NCBI RefSeq assembly: GCF_030867095.1
Contig: NC_081830.1
Location: forward strand, 37,493,832 to 37,557,831
Direction: 5' to 3'
DNA length: 64,000 nucleotides
Source: Alligator mississippiensis
Taxonomy: Eukaryota; Chordata; Crocodylia; Alligatoridae
Position numbers and translations under genes: made by a program. Below are positions 1-11,300 of the stretch, in pieces (position 1 is the stretch's first letter; every line of letters begins with the position of its first letter). Below the pieces are notes generated by a model. It was not told where the DNA came from and searched no databases. It saw only the letters and a list, made by a program, of their open reading frames with translations.

Positions 1-418
1 GCCTGTGGGCCGTATTTTCCCCACCCTGGTATAAGCCCAAAGGCAAAATGTATTTATGTTTAGAGGGCCCATAAATAGGGTAGTATGCAAAATTTACCAT
101 TGATTTTTTTTTAAAAAGCCCACTGCATCATGTGTCATAGTGACATTTTTTCCAAGACAGCTGGGCAGAGTTTCTGGTACTGATTAATATCATTCCTAAC
201 TTGAGCTGACTGACAGGAGCAAGGTGCTCATACCCGCTGTGAAACGCACTACTTCCCTCCTCCTCTGATTAATGAGCAACTGGGCCTCTCCCACTGCAGA
301 CAGATTAAGAGGTATTTGAAGTATTCCACTCACAGATGATACCAGCATTCAACAAGATCTAGAAATACATAACCATTCAACTCAGAAGACAAGTTAAAAG
401 ATTAAAGTATCTATTTAC

Positions 419-505
419 CAGCTGCTCCTGGGATTATCCTTTCTGGATAGAGATCTGTCAAGAATAGGCTGTTTATTAGCGTAGATTTTCCCAATCCAGA
501 TTCAC
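419..505 (-). CDS. SEPT2: SEPT2 exon: P-loop (G1 motif)
   Basis: This 87-base exon encodes the Walker A/G1 motif GESGLGKST, which binds the nucleotide phosphates, followed by [20 protein letters not shown]. The acceptor (ending ATCATAG) and donor (GTAAAT) lie on the minus strand. The intact lysine and serine of the P-loop agree with a functional septin. It ends in phase 1 and continues outside the window. The switch regions and the septin unique element are not visible here. Confidence 0.93.
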
Positions 506-1117
506 CTATGATACAATATTAAAGACATGCTGATCATAAACATTTTCTACATAATTAACCTTTCAGAATGGATATACAAAACCTGATTAACATTTCTCTA
601 ACAAACAAACCTTTCAAGTTTTGGCTTAAACTGACATATAGTGGTACCTTATATTTTGAACTTAAACTGAACTCCTGCTTTGTTTAGCATGAACAATAGC
701 TTATCTCAATTTTTAGTGCACAAACTCAGAGTAAGACTTGCCATTTGAATATTTTCAAATAAATCTGATAATCGATTTGAGTTCTAATTAACTTAATACA
801 GTCATTAAAAAGTATGTATTCAGAGCTGTCATTTTGCACATTCCTCTAGTTTACAAACAACAACTGTAGCAAGTAAAAAATGTACACAGTGAAAGTATAT
901 GGTCTATCTGGGACTATATCAGTAATTTACACCCCCTCCCCCCCCCAAAATATCATAGCTGAACCTTTGTTCAGGACAGCAAGCAAACAGAGAAGCTTAC
1001 CTATCTCTTGTTACTTTAAAGAGAACACAACCATTTGGTGTATGCGACAGGAATATATATATATTTGCATCTGAAGCCAAGGGCTCCTAGCTGCGTACGT
1101 ACATTTGTAGTTTGGGG

Positions 1118-1566
1118 TAGGGGTGCACTGATAAAGATTTTCTTGGCTGAAACCGATAGCCAATTATTAACCAGCCATACTGGCCGATACCGATCCAATA
1201 ACCAATATTAACTGCAGGTTGAGTCTTGTTGGGCCAGTCCAGGCAGCGCTAGTCCTAGTCCTGTCTACAGCATTCAGCACCTTTTACAGTGCCTGCACTG
1301 GCCCCAGTCTGCATCACACCAGTGTCCAGGATGCTGAGGCATCTGCTCCACTCCAGCCCATCCCAGTCTGCCAGTGACGGGATGGGGGGGTGTATCTGGG
1401 GTCACCTTGACTCACCTGAGGGAACCCACACATCCTGGGGCCCTGGCCAGCAGGCATAGCTGTCAGAGAATATTATCGGCTACAATGGCCAAAAAAAGCC
1501 AATAATGTAAATTTCACTTTTATCAGTGCCAGTCTGATAGGTAATCAATATACCAGTGCACCTCTA
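1118..1566. mobile_element. Non-autonomous hAT-type DNA element, complete
   Basis: The element starts TAGGGGTGCACTG and ends CAGTGCACCTCTA, which are inverted copies of each other. It is flanked by a perfect 8-bp direct repeat GTTTGGGG at 1110-1117 and 1567-1574, the target duplication size of hAT transposons. The sub-terminal sequence repeats a GCCGATA/TATCGGC theme in both orientations. It is 449 bp long with no transposase frame, so it was mobilised in trans. A second copy begins at 2678. Confidence 0.85.
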
Positions 1567-2677
1567 GTTTGGGGCATTGGTGGGAGGAGAGGGGGAAATC
1601 TTTACTAGTGAAATGCTACTTAACCAAAGATCAGGACCCTGTGAAACTACTCTGTCCCTGAAGCAGTGAGATACTTGATATTAATACTTTCAGCTGCTTT
1701 ACTGAAGATCCTGTTCTCTGGTTAAATGAAGGTTCCCCAAGCTTCAATTTGTCAAGTGCAACACCACTGAGCAAGTAGCATACTACTCCAGCAACATCAT
1801 ACTTGGCTCTCCCTGTCAAGCTGAGTTTTAAATTATCTTAACTGTATACAACACTGGAGTCTCTCTTGGATAACATGTTGCCTGTGATCCATGGGTTGGG
1901 AACCACACAAATGATCAGTTATTTGAAACAGTTTAAAAAAATTGAAACACTGAAAAACTGGCGAGTTGGTAATCTGGGTCACCAGGTCCCCCCTGCATTG
2001 TATAACAAGCATCACCAATTTAACAAATGTGACATGCAAATATGAAAACAAACATGGAAAATTGCAACCAAAGTAAAAAACCAACAGGCTATTTTAAAAA
2101 ATTATTTATGTGGCCATGTCTAATGGAAAAAAAGTATGATCAGTTTAAAAATACCAGATTTAGGAGTAAAGCTCTAACTAACGTAAGGGATCTACACCTG
2201 AATTATCTGAACAGTTTCAGAGAAAAAGAAATCATAATTATAACAGGTGGAATCTAGTCCTGTTTGAATGTCACAAACGCTACTACACAAAAGCCAAATC
2301 GGCATTCCTTGCCTACACTAATTTTCACAATTGCCATTACACCAGTTTTTGGCCACAGATTACTGAATTTGGAGCTAATCAAAAAGAAAGATGCATTTAC
2401 AGTCTAGGTGTTGAAAATTTTAACATTATGGGTCAATGAGCACAAAGCTTCCTTAAAAGGATTAGACAATGAAGGCAATAAAAATATCTGTATTTCATCA
2501 ATCAAATGATTTTTCTACACTAAGAAAACTTGGACACATAATAGTGGAAGAGCTAATGTAAATAGGGAGAATTATCTTGCCAGTATAGGCACATTTATCC
2601 TTTTTTTCTAGCTTCTTGGAAGTTGAGAAATTTGACATTAGACTTCAGAGAATAGAATTAGCTCACTGCATTAAATT

Positions 2678-2790
2678 TAGGGGTGCACCAATACAGATTT
2701 TTGGGGCCAATGCCGATAGCCAATTTTTAAGGAGGCATATCGGCTGATACTAATCCGATTTCTGATATGCAGCTCTTCAGCTTGAAAAGC
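2678..2790 (+). mobile_element. Left end of a second hAT-type element of the same family
   Basis: It begins TAGGGGTGCACCAATA and stays similar to the element at 1118 for about 100 bases, sharing the GCCGATAGCCAA and TATCGGCTGATAC stretches. The matching right end was not found, so the end given is only where similarity fades. It may extend through the GC-rich block to about 3400. Confidence 0.6.
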
Positions 2791-3400
2791 TGCATCCAGG
2801 TGGTAAGTCTGGTGTGACGGAAGAGGAGGGAAGGGGTGTGGGGTGCAGATCAAGGCTCCTCTGTGAGGAAGGGAATGGAGCTGGGGTTGAGGCAGCTGCT
2901 GACCAGCCAGGGAGGGGAGGGGCACGGGACAGAGCCACAAGAGGCTTGTCCAGAGGGTGAGGCATGTGCTCCCGGATCTGCCATGGTGTGGGGCAGGCGT
3001 GGGACAGAGGTGCGGCTCGTCGAGGGGGAGGGGCAGGGTGGCTTGGTTTACACCCTTGCACGTGGCTCATCCGGTGCTCATCTGGCAGTTTCTGCAGCTG
3101 GTCCAGGAAAGCATGTGCCCCTAGATTAGCCCAGCCAGGAGGAGCCCAGGCCCAGCCCGCCCCACCCCACATAGATCCAGGGGTGCACAACGACCTCCTC
3201 TCGCACCGTACAAATGGTGGGAGCCACCAGATGAGCACTGGACACACTGCACGCAGTGGTGGGAGCTGCCCCTCCCCAACAAACTATAATTCTGTTCAGC
3301 ACCTGCCCCGGCCCCTGCTGGGCAGCCTCTGCCCCAACCCTACAGCCTCCCTCAGCATGGGGGCCTTGATCATCCCTATGGGGAGATCCCTTTTCATCTG
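2780..3400. other. GC-rich block inside an AT-rich intron
   Basis: Base composition changes sharply at about 2780 and returns to AT-rich near 3400. The block is rich in GGGGAGGG, CCCCA and CCAGCC-like strings. It directly follows a hAT left end, so it may be that element's internal sequence. A second GGGGTGCAC string at 3180-3188 could mark another element end. Several overlapping open frames of 87-156 codons on both strands look compositional: none resembles a known protein and none has splice or domain support. Confidence 0.45.
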
Positions 3401-3813
3401 TCAATTGTAAGTATTTATTACCAACAACAATTTGAGAGAACTATTTGCTTTCAAACGGTTCTGCTGGGCTGCTCATTAGAACCACCTCTGCTGTTTGTAA
3501 ACTGAACAGCGAGATAATGCATTGAATCCTACAATCATTTGTAGAATCACTTTTTTGTAGAAGCCTGTTTTAAGGTTAAAATCCCATTAGCTCAAAAGTT
3601 CTAGATATATTCGGATTTATTACTTGTATGGAAGAAAAGCAACTGGGCGGACAGTTGTAACATGATCACTTAATATTACATATGAAAAATGAGGTAAGGT
3701 ATACCCAAAGACATAAGACTACAGGGGGTACAGAACAGGTTGTATTCATACACTTGATTTTTTGTAATTAAATATTTGTTACAAGAAAGAGACTATAAAA
3801 TATGTTCTCTTAC

Positions 3814-3934
3814 CAACTACCATGAGAGTAAACTCAAAGCCCTTTTTCACAGACTTCCGATGAACCTGGTTGGGAAGGTTTGCAAATCCAACATAACCAG
3901 GAGTTTCTGGATTGGTAAACTGGGCAGGCTGTTG
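3814..3934 (-). CDS. SEPT2: SEPT2 exon: N-terminal region up to the GTPase domain
   Basis: This 121-base exon encodes [20 protein letters not shown] followed by [20 protein letters not shown]. It is the N-terminal extension, the polybasic lipid-binding stretch and the first beta strand of the septin GTPase fold. The acceptor is TTTATTTAG and the donor is GTAAGA. It ends in phase 1, and the leftover G pairs with GT of the next exon to give the first glycine of the P-loop. No disruption is seen. Confidence 0.93.
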
Positions 3935-5945
3935 CTAAATAAAATGAAGAAGATTATATAGATCCTGTAGGTTGAAATAGCAGAAGACAGCTAAAGGTTG
4001 CAATTACAGTCAGTGACCAGTGTGGAAGGTTTTCAGGTCTCAAGGTTAAGGAGCTTCTCTGTTGCTCTTATTCTCTAAATAGAGGGGGGCACTCAAGTTT
4101 GAATCCTGCTGTTTTAGTGTTGAGCCCACTCTATTTCAGAGCATCCTGTGATAGTTGCCACCACTTTGGGAAGTTACTCCTCAACTCTTAGTGTGAAAGA
4201 ACCCAAATCAGTAGGCCTTTAAGCACATGATCTTAGCTCACACGACCAAGAAGCAACCCTGTGGACTAAGATTCCTACAAGGCCTATTTTTCCCTTGAGG
4301 CTTTTAGGAAGGGAGAATAGTTGGAGATGCAAATAAGTTGCTCATTCTATTTGCATTGCTTTTTTTTCTAAATAACTGTCAAAGATGCCCAATGTAACAG
4401 ATGAACAGTGTTTATGTACATGAAGTTAAAAGGCTAGATATACAAATGATTGACTAAACTTCCACAAATCAATTCAACAGCAGTATTTAAATATCAAAGT
4501 TGTCACTGACAAAGTAGATAAGGTCAGCTTTGTTTCACTGACTTTGTTCCCAGATTAGTAGTGAGATATACTTTTCTCCAAGTGCTGAAATCATGACCCA
4601 CGTTCGCAGTACAGAAACGTTTTGTAATACTTTAGAAGTTTAGCTAGTTTTCAAAATATTTTAGGTATTCAAGCTATCCCTCCCAGAACTATAGCATATA
4701 TTGTTTAAGATATAGAAATGTTCTGAAATGTACATTAAATATTACTTTAACATGGTATAGTGTGGTTGCTAATCACACAAACTTTTTTGCAAAAAAACCC
4801 TTTATTTGCAAGGTTTAACACCATTTTTATAAGTAGGCACATGGATAGAACTTGTGGAACAAAATGAAGAGTGAAAGCTTAATTCTATACTTCTAAGCAA
4901 TAATGACAGACAAATTAAAAACAAAAAACTAAAAAAAAAAAATACTACAGTTTGTCATGTCCTGATGGCCATAAGTTGAAGGTAGTGCATTAAAGGACAG
5001 CTAAAAAAAGAAAGGAACCGATTTGATAAGGGATGGTTCCTTCAAGACCAAACTAATCTATAATTGATCATTAAAAGGAACAACAGAGGCTGCTCTAGAA
5101 AGACTCCCAGCTTTCATTTCCAGTTTACAAACAGAAGTACAACTCTAAAAAAAACCCCCCAAAACCCCAACTGGAAGACATCTTTAGCCATAGCAATGAA
5201 TCTGTCCAAACATAATACTAAAGCATTTTCCAGAATTTATTTCACTGCCAAAAGGTACATCAGACATTTTGATTCCTACACGTATTACAAATTCAATACA
5301 AATTTCTACATATTACAGAATATGTAGAATCAGTACCCTGTTGAAATTATATATGGTATAGGCATGTTGGGGTGCGTGTGTGAATAGATTTGTATCTATG
5401 TGCATCTATCTGTGTGCGTGCGTGTATGCGCATATATATTATATACGGCTTTTGTCATAATACTTTTAATTAGGTTGTTTTTACAGTCTTGTTACAGGTG
5501 TTTGTTGACTCTTCAGCTTTGCTCTTTTAGGAAGGGATTAACAACTACTTTTGCTCACTGCAAGATCAGACATCTTGAAAATATGAAAATACTACACCTA
5601 GGGATTTACTCATGTGAGGGTGCGCTGCTTCAGTGGAAAAACAAGCGGTTTCTGGAAGATATTTTACATAACTTGCTGGGCTGCTCTGATTTATAATTTA
5701 CCTAAAGAAACACCCTTTCTGAGCATTTTTGGGAATAAACTTTAACCAGTATTGAGATATTCAATATTTATTCTCATTTCATAAATTCAGCCTTATTCCG
5801 TAAACCTAATTATGGAGGACAACTTTAAAGTCTTTATAGTCATTATACATAAAGGAAATGTTACAGGTTCTCTGCTGTACATTTTTTGTTTTTCAGACAT
5901 GTAAAACTTTTCCATTATGCTCAAAGATACAAACATTGTTCTTAC
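3935..5945 (-). other. SEPT2: SEPT2 intron 2 kb long, no recognisable content
   Basis: AT-rich sequence with short A and T runs (for example 4922-4942) and a mixed TG/TA-rich low-complexity stretch at about 5370-5445. I see no element ends, no exon and no RNA gene. Confidence 0.6.
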
Positions 5946-6011
5946 CTTGGACATCTTTGTGGAAGTTCAGTCAATTTGTACAGAGATAGAATTTTTCCAG
6001 CTTATTACAAA
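5946..6011 (-). CDS. SEPT2: SEPT2 exon with start codon (Met-Ser-Lys)
   Basis: Read on the minus strand, this exon has a pyrimidine-rich acceptor ending in TTTTTCAG just above 6011. It then has about 57 bases of 5' UTR, the ATG at 5954-5952, two further codons (Ser, Lys) and a consensus GTAAGA donor at 5945-5940. Only nine bases are coding, which is why no ORF scan shows it. The intron phase is 0 and joins directly to the CAA CAG of the next exon, restoring the known N-terminus MSKQQP. The donor and ATG are clear. The acceptor choice is the less certain end. Confidence 0.85.
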
Positions 6012-8300
6012 CTGAAAAATATAAAAAACAAACACACTCATACAATATCTGAGAGTAAATAAAAAAAAAAATCCACCCACAAGCCCCCCACCAAACATTA
6101 TGAACTAAATGCATTTGACACCCAGCATCTGGACCATTCTGAACAATTTCTTGATAAATGCTGATCTTTGTGTCTGTTGATTTGTATGAATAGAGCAGGG
6201 TTTTCAAAGACCCACTTGCACTTAATTTTACTGCTATATTAATATCAATAGAAAGTAAAAATAATAGAGTGGGATTTTCAAAAGCACTAATTGCATTAAA
6301 TGTTTTTTTAAACCTGGAAAAATATAAAGGTTACGTACTTCATACAAACTAACCAAACCATACCCATTACTAAAGATACCTTACCAGCGTACAGGAAACA
6401 ACTTTTCAGAGTTCAAACAAAAAGCACGTAGTTTCTTTTTTTTCCTCCTCCCCCACACTTCCTTTTTCATTACTTATAGGACCTTAAAAAATTCATGTGG
6501 TATCTTCTCTCTGGCCTTACTGCCTATAGACTCACCCATACAATCAAATCCATTCAAATACTGATGCTACCATCACTTTGCTGGTTCACTGTTCAGACTT
6601 CTGGTTGCTTTTGAATAATTTCCTTGCCCCCCCCCCTCCCCCCATCACTTTTTAAAAAGAAAACAGCCTTCTTGTTCTTACTTAAAAAGCACTCCTCACT
6701 TAAACCTCACCCTACCTGTCCAGCTGACCTTCACCTTTGCTTTACTGATGCCAAACTCATTCATCTGATTCTCTGCTTATTTGCTAAGAACTTCCTTCGT
6801 TCCCTTCTCCTCCTCTCCCAATCTCAAGAATGGAGAAAAATTGTCCCATCAACACCCATAAAGACTCCACTTTGCCCCTTCAAATCCCTCATCAAAATTC
6901 ACCTCTTCTCCCATGCACTCTATGATCTGACAATAAGCTGGACCACACAGAGAACTAATGGTTTCTACTGACAGGGTAATAAAATGAGTTGTCTTAAGTA
7001 AAATACAAACATGAGACCTTGACTGCTCATAGTCACTTAATACTGAAGAAAACTCCATTTTACAACAAAGGTGTTAACTATGACATCCCACAAGTTACCA
7101 GTCCTACAATGTGAGTAAGTGCCAATAATTTGAGGAAGCAGAAATGACCAAGTCTTATCTGCCTAGGACAGTAGTTTTCAAAGTGCTCCATGGGACCCTG
7201 GGGTTCTGTGACGAGGGCAATGGCAGAGAAGGACACCAGGCAGTGCGCGGCCACTGCCAGACCAAGTCACCTGGCTGCGTCAGGTTTTAGGGCAGGGGTT
7301 GGGGTTCCAGGACTTTCAGAAACTTGGATACTACTAGCCTTGGAAAAAAGACTGCTTTTAAACATGTTATTTGGGAGGGATGAATTTGATGGGGTGCTCC
7401 CCATGCAAGTTACTCAGAAGTACAAACTAGTGCAAAACCCAGCAGTAAATGTTATTCCACACTGTCAGTACATAAATGCTAGTGTCCCAGGATTTGCAAG
7501 TTTCCAGGCAGAATTTGAGAAGCTGGGCTTAACTGATGATGCCCTCAATTGTCTAAGACTGTTCTTATGTCTGTCATAAGACATTAGGGCCTCATGTCAA
7601 GCTGTTGCAGCAGGGATCTGTAACAGCATTTGAGGTTCATCAGTAGGAGGCGGCCTACTGCCAGCAGGCTGTTCACCATGAGGGATTCCTGCTTTTTGAA
7701 ACACTCTCTCAGTCTAGCAGGGCACCATTAACTAGCTTCCCAGGAACATTACACGGTCTATCATTCCACCTGGGTATTTTTGGGGGAGGCAGGCAGAGGG
7801 ACAAAAAAGTTTTATTACAGATACAGGGGCAGGATATTTAAACTTGCTTGTAGATATTTGTATATTTAGTTGCTAGAGATCTATTTATCAAGTGGTTTTC
7901 ATATTTATCATGAAAGTGAGATTATGTAGGAATACATGTTTTGTAAACCTGAATACAAAATGGAGATAGTTACCACTATCAACTGCTATGCTCAAGACCT
8001 CTTCCTAACAGCATCTCTCTAAAACACTGTAAAAGTCTAACAGCATCACACTGAGACAAATGCCTTCCCTATAAGTAAACATATTAACTCAGGAAGCCTC
8101 AGGCTCCTAATAACAGGAGGGTGGCAAAGAGAAGCAGGTCACCAAACCCTGACTCATGCTCAAGGTTCCCGTTAGAAATGGGGCTAAGCAGCCAGCACAT
8201 AGCCTCTCTCCTCCAGACCACAGCTGGTTGGCACAACTGCCCTGCCCCAACAAACCTACGCTGCTCTGGCAAAAGCGCTCGCTCAGGTTTGCTGCAAGCA
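6012..8300 (-). other. SEPT2: SEPT2 5' intron region
   Basis: Non-coding stretch between the start-codon exon and the CpG island. It contains a C-rich run at 6628-6645 and a pyrimidine-rich segment at about 6690-6930 that could be an old L2/CR1-like LINE piece. There is also a 129-codon open frame at 7190-7579 that resembles no protein I know. No splice-bounded exon was identified, although a short untranslated SEPT2 exon could hide here. Confidence 0.5.
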
Positions 8301-8837
8301 CCTGGAAGAGAAACGTTTGGCAGCAGCAGCACGGCTCAAAGACACCCACGGCCCCACACAGCCGCCGCCTGCCCCTCGCAGCGGCTCGGGCCGGAGCGAC
8401 CCCCGAGAGACGGGGAGGGCGGCCGCTCCCACGCTGCACTGCGAGCCGCGGCCTGGCTCGGGCAAAGCCTCAGCACCGCCTGCCCAAACCCTGCGCGCGG
8501 TACCGGCGGCCTCAGCCCGACCCCCAGGCAGCGCCCGCCTGTCCCCAACCGCCCACCCCGGCGCGGCCGTTACACACCGACAGCGGCCTCGGAGCAGCCG
8601 CGGAAGCTCCGCTCCCGCTCACTACAGACAAGGCGCGGCCCGGCCGCGCTCACATCCGCTCACAGCCCCCACCCCCACCTGCAGCGCCGCCAGAGGAGGT
8701 GGGGCGGCTGCCAACGGCTCGCGTTGTCAACTGCCCGTCCGGCTCGGGCGCGCTACGGGTCGCGGGTGGGATTGGGGAAGACTGCGCCGCGCTCAGCCAG
8801 CCCGAGGGGGGGAGGGGGCCACCAGGCCGCGCCGCCA

Positions 8838-8848
8838 GCGCATGCGCA
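8838..8848. promoter_or_regulatory. NRF1 binding motif
   Basis: GCGCATGCGCA matches the consensus TGCGCATGCGC in reverse orientation at every position. NRF1 sites are frequent in divergent housekeeping promoters. It sits between the expected SEPT2 and HDLBP start sites. Confidence 0.7.
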
Positions 8849-8944
8849 CTCAGCAACCCCCCCGCCCCCTATGGAGACTTAACTGGCTCAAGACGAGTGG
8901 GGGCGGGCTCAGCCTTATGTGGGCAGGTGGCGCCGGGCGGGCTT

Positions 8945-9013
8945 CTACACCAAGATGGCGGCTGGGCCCTCAGCCTCGTACCCCGCATAGGCTTCGCGGT
9001 GGTCCTATCCGAG
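8945..9013 (+). other. HDLBP: Candidate non-coding first exon of HDLBP (distal promoter) with a short uORF
   Basis: Just past a YY1-type motif, plus-strand sequence runs to a donor CCGAG|GTAACG at 9013/9014. The ATG inside the YY1 motif opens a uORF at 8955-8990 that reads MAAGPSASYPA and then stops. The start site is a guess from the YY1 motif, which often overlaps transcription starts. A second possible donor (GTAAGG) lies near 9085. No transcript evidence is available, and this could instead be an unrelated non-coding transcript. Confidence 0.3.
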
Positions 9014-10129
9014 GTAACGCGCAAGCTCCGCTCGCGTACGCTGGGGCCCGGCCCGGGACTGGGGGTGAGGCACGAGCGCGGCGGGTAAGGGGCCGGAGCG
9101 CGGAACCGTCCCCAGCCGCAGCGCTGGGAGGACCCCGCTGCCTCCGACAAGATGGCGGCAGCAAAGCGATGGGGCTGGAACGCGGAATGTCTAGCTAGCG
9201 CCCGGCTTCTCTATGGTTTTCCCCTTTCTCCATTGGTGCTTGTGAGTCATGTGGTGCGACTCCGCCCTACATTCCCGCCTTGCCTTTACCACAGAGAACT
9301 AGCGGGATGTGGGTCATCCGCTCCCCGCTCTGCCTCCAGACACTGGCCGGACTCCCCCTCCACCCCACGGGTGGCAGCGTCCCCTCCCGCGGGAGCAGGG
9401 CCCGAGCCAACCCCGAGTCGCGCCCGGCTCTGGGGGTTGCCTCGGCGGCCGCGGCTCCTTCCCGAGCCGCCGGGGGGCGCTGCTGGCCATGTCGCTTTAG
9501 CCTTCTCGTTGACACCGCAGGGCTGTAGAGCCCCGCCACCACCCCGCGGTCTGACACGTGCATGAGCCCGAGCCGTTATGGGCACAGGAGCTCATGCAGC
9601 GTCTCATGTGCGTGTGATGAGCACCATTGCTCCCTATCCCCAAACCCAGCACAGGCACTGCTCCCTGCCACCCCCTAGCTTGAGTGGGGCTGGGAGCAGT
9701 CTCCCAGTAGGCAGATTTGTGTCCATCTAGCTTTGGAGACCCTCATACCACTTGGGGGTCCAGAGAAAGTAACCAGGAGGAGCGGCACAGAGGGGTCCTG
9801 CGTGAGGAGAGGCTCCTGAAGCCAGGCCTGTTCCCTTGAGAAAAGAGACGCCAGAAGCAGTACATGCTGAGAGTTTCCAAAATCCTGAGCTGCAAAGAGA
9901 AGAGTCTGTGGGGATTCCCTGTACACTGTCTTGCATGGGCCAGGGCTCACAATGTGAACCTAATAACTGGGAATTTGCAAACGGCCCGCAGGCGGCTCTT
10001 TTTCCCCAGGGCATCGTTCACACGCGGCATGCCCGGCCACCAGACGCTGCGGAAGCTGACTGCTCGGCCGGGCTCACAAAGGGTTCATTCAGATTCTCAG
10101 AGCAAAGGGGCACCAGTAGCAATTGAGCG

Positions 10130-10300
10130 CAGGAGGTAGGGATGCAGTCTCTGAAGGAGAACTGCCTAGACCTTCACTGCTGGCAGCAGCAAGTGAGAGA
10201 GCAGCAGCAGAAACACCCCTGCTTCTCTGCAGGCCACTCTGCGGTTCAGTGTCCGCTCCCTGCCACGGGGCAATGCAGGCGACTGGGCAAGACCGACCTG
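10130..10300 (+). mobile_element. CR1 LINE 3' scrap (weak)
   Basis: The stretch around GAGAACTGCCTAGACCTTCA at 10159-10178 matches GAGAACTTCCTAGACCTTCA in the CR1 piece at 55135, with further similarity on both sides. The copy is old and partial. Its identity rests on that internal match and not on a diagnostic 3' tail. Confidence 0.5.
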
Positions 10301-10866
10301 TGTTCTGACTCAGTTAGTCGCAGCTTTGATGTTCTTAGTTTTCACTAAAAACACCCTGCCCTACATCTCATTTCAGAGAATAAGGTTTAAAAGGGTGCCC
10401 AGAGGGGAGAGTGCAAGCCTGTCCTCACAGTTGTCTGATGGGACAGGTATTGACTTGTCAGGCAGAAGGCTTGGGTTGTTCATGTGGCTGTGGTACAGTC
10501 CTCTGTGCCCCAGCTGTGAGGCCAGTGACCCTGGGTCATTCATGTAGGGTTTGTATACCTCAGTATCTTTCTGTCATTTGCTTGCCTGGTCCCTTTAGAT
10601 TTAAAGACTTTTGGAATGGGGGCTGTCCTTCACTAGTGCACCCCACTCAGACATGGGACATGTAGCTGCTACACTAATGTACCTAGCTATTGGGAGAGAG
10701 GGTGGAATTTATTCCTTAATCTGAATTGGAGATAAATTTATATCCTGAATCATAAGGCTTGGTAACTATCAAGATGTACTGTAGATGGCATACCTGCAGG
10801 TGCTGCTCTTAGGGAAAATAGTTCAATCCTTGTTAAGCTGTTTAATGGAGACAGGGTGGTTTAGTG

Positions 10867-11126
10867 CAGTGGTGCTCAGCCTACTCACCTTACAAGTCAG
10901 TCAGCAGGCCAGATTCAGCATGGGGTCAGTGCACAGGGTTGGTTTGTGGGTTCAGTCCTGTGTGCTGGGCCTAACCCTATACGCCAGCCCAGCCCTGTGC
11001 GCCGACATGACTCTGTACTCCGGAAGCTGTGGCAATTGATGCTTTCTTCTCTTCCCCTGCTGCCAAACTTCTGGACAACATAGCCCCCTGGGTCCCATCT
11101 GGGCTTTCAGAGGGTGAGCACCGCTG
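10867..11126. mobile_element. Possible hAT-type short element
   Basis: It starts CAGTGGTGCTCA and ends TGAGCACCGCTG, inverted copies differing at one base. The length of 260 bp fits a non-autonomous element. No convincing 8-bp target duplication is seen, so this remains tentative. Confidence 0.45.
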
Positions 11127-11300
11127 ACTACTGGTTAGAAGAATCGGTGCACTTGGATATCATCTTTGATGCTGCTATTGATATGTAATCGGATTTTGGA
11201 CAATTGAATGTAATCTCCTTGTACTTCAAACCTTTTCTACATGTTACTCTATTTAACTACAGCAACCTAATGAAAATGGTACAACCTCCCCCCAAACCTA

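Larger units (their letters stand above)
506..3813 (-). other. SEPT2: SEPT2 intron between the N-terminal and P-loop exons
   Basis: AT-rich intron of 3.3 kb. It holds one complete hAT-type element (1118-1566), the left end of a second member of the same family (2678) and an abrupt GC-rich block at about 2780-3400. Open frames in that block are a by-product of its base composition. The rest shows no gene or structured RNA that I recognise. Confidence 0.7.
1..8900 (-). other. SEPT2: SEPT2 gene, 5' portion (window cuts off its 3' part)
   Basis: Septin 2 is a GTP-binding cytoskeletal protein. It assembles with SEPT6/7-type septins into filaments at the cleavage furrow, cilium base and cortex. 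Three exons on the minus strand (5946-6011, 3814-3934, 419-505) join in frame from the start codon through the P-loop. The peptide begins [23 protein letters not shown] and matches vertebrate SEPT2 almost residue for residue as I remember it. The gene is read right to left, from the CpG island at 8.3-9.6 kb toward position 1. The rest of the GTPase domain and the C-terminal coiled coil lie beyond the left edge. A non-coding first exon is expected near 8.65-8.9 kb but is not resolved. The gene identity is secure; the 5' limit is inferred. Confidence 0.9.
8310..9560. promoter_or_regulatory. CpG island, probable divergent SEPT2/HDLBP promoter
   Basis: About 1.25 kb of CpG-dense sequence stands out from AT-rich flanks. 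It contains a palindromic NRF1 motif (GCGCATGCGCA, 8838-8848) and two YY1-type motifs AAGATGGCGGC (8952-8962 and 9149-9159, both plus strand). An inverted CCAAT (ATTGG, about 9231), an AP-1-like TGAGTCA and a CACGTG E-box near 9557 follow. It lies upstream of SEPT2, which runs left, and of HDLBP, which runs right. In human these two genes start head to head. No TATA box is evident, as usual for such islands. Promoter function is inferred. Confidence 0.7.

Noticed and set aside
1-29. Possible right end of a hAT element (CCCACCCTG) at the window edge
   Set aside because: The left end and target duplication would lie outside the window.
2777-3410. Frames of 148-156 codons in the GC-rich SEPT2 intron block
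   Set aside because: Low-complexity Pro/Ala/Gly translations on both strands, with no domain or splice support.
6690-6930. Pyrimidine-rich stretch resembling an L2 LINE 3' region
   Set aside because: The resemblance is general (CTTCAAATCCCTCAT-like). Without an alignment it is too weak to list as an element.
7165-7230. hAT-like left end (CAGTAGTTTTCAAAGTG)
   Set aside because: No matching inverted right end or target duplication was found.
7190-7579. 129-codon plus-strand frame, with a KYKLVQNPAVNVI string faintly like a LINE reverse transcriptase
   Set aside because: The rest of the frame does not fit a reverse transcriptase. There is no flanking LINE sequence or tail, so it was not called.
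8121-9585. Many overlapping open frames up to 310 codons on both strands
   Set aside because: They track CpG-island composition (few stops in GC-rich sequence), have Pro/Arg/Gly/Ala-rich translations, and none resembles a known protein.
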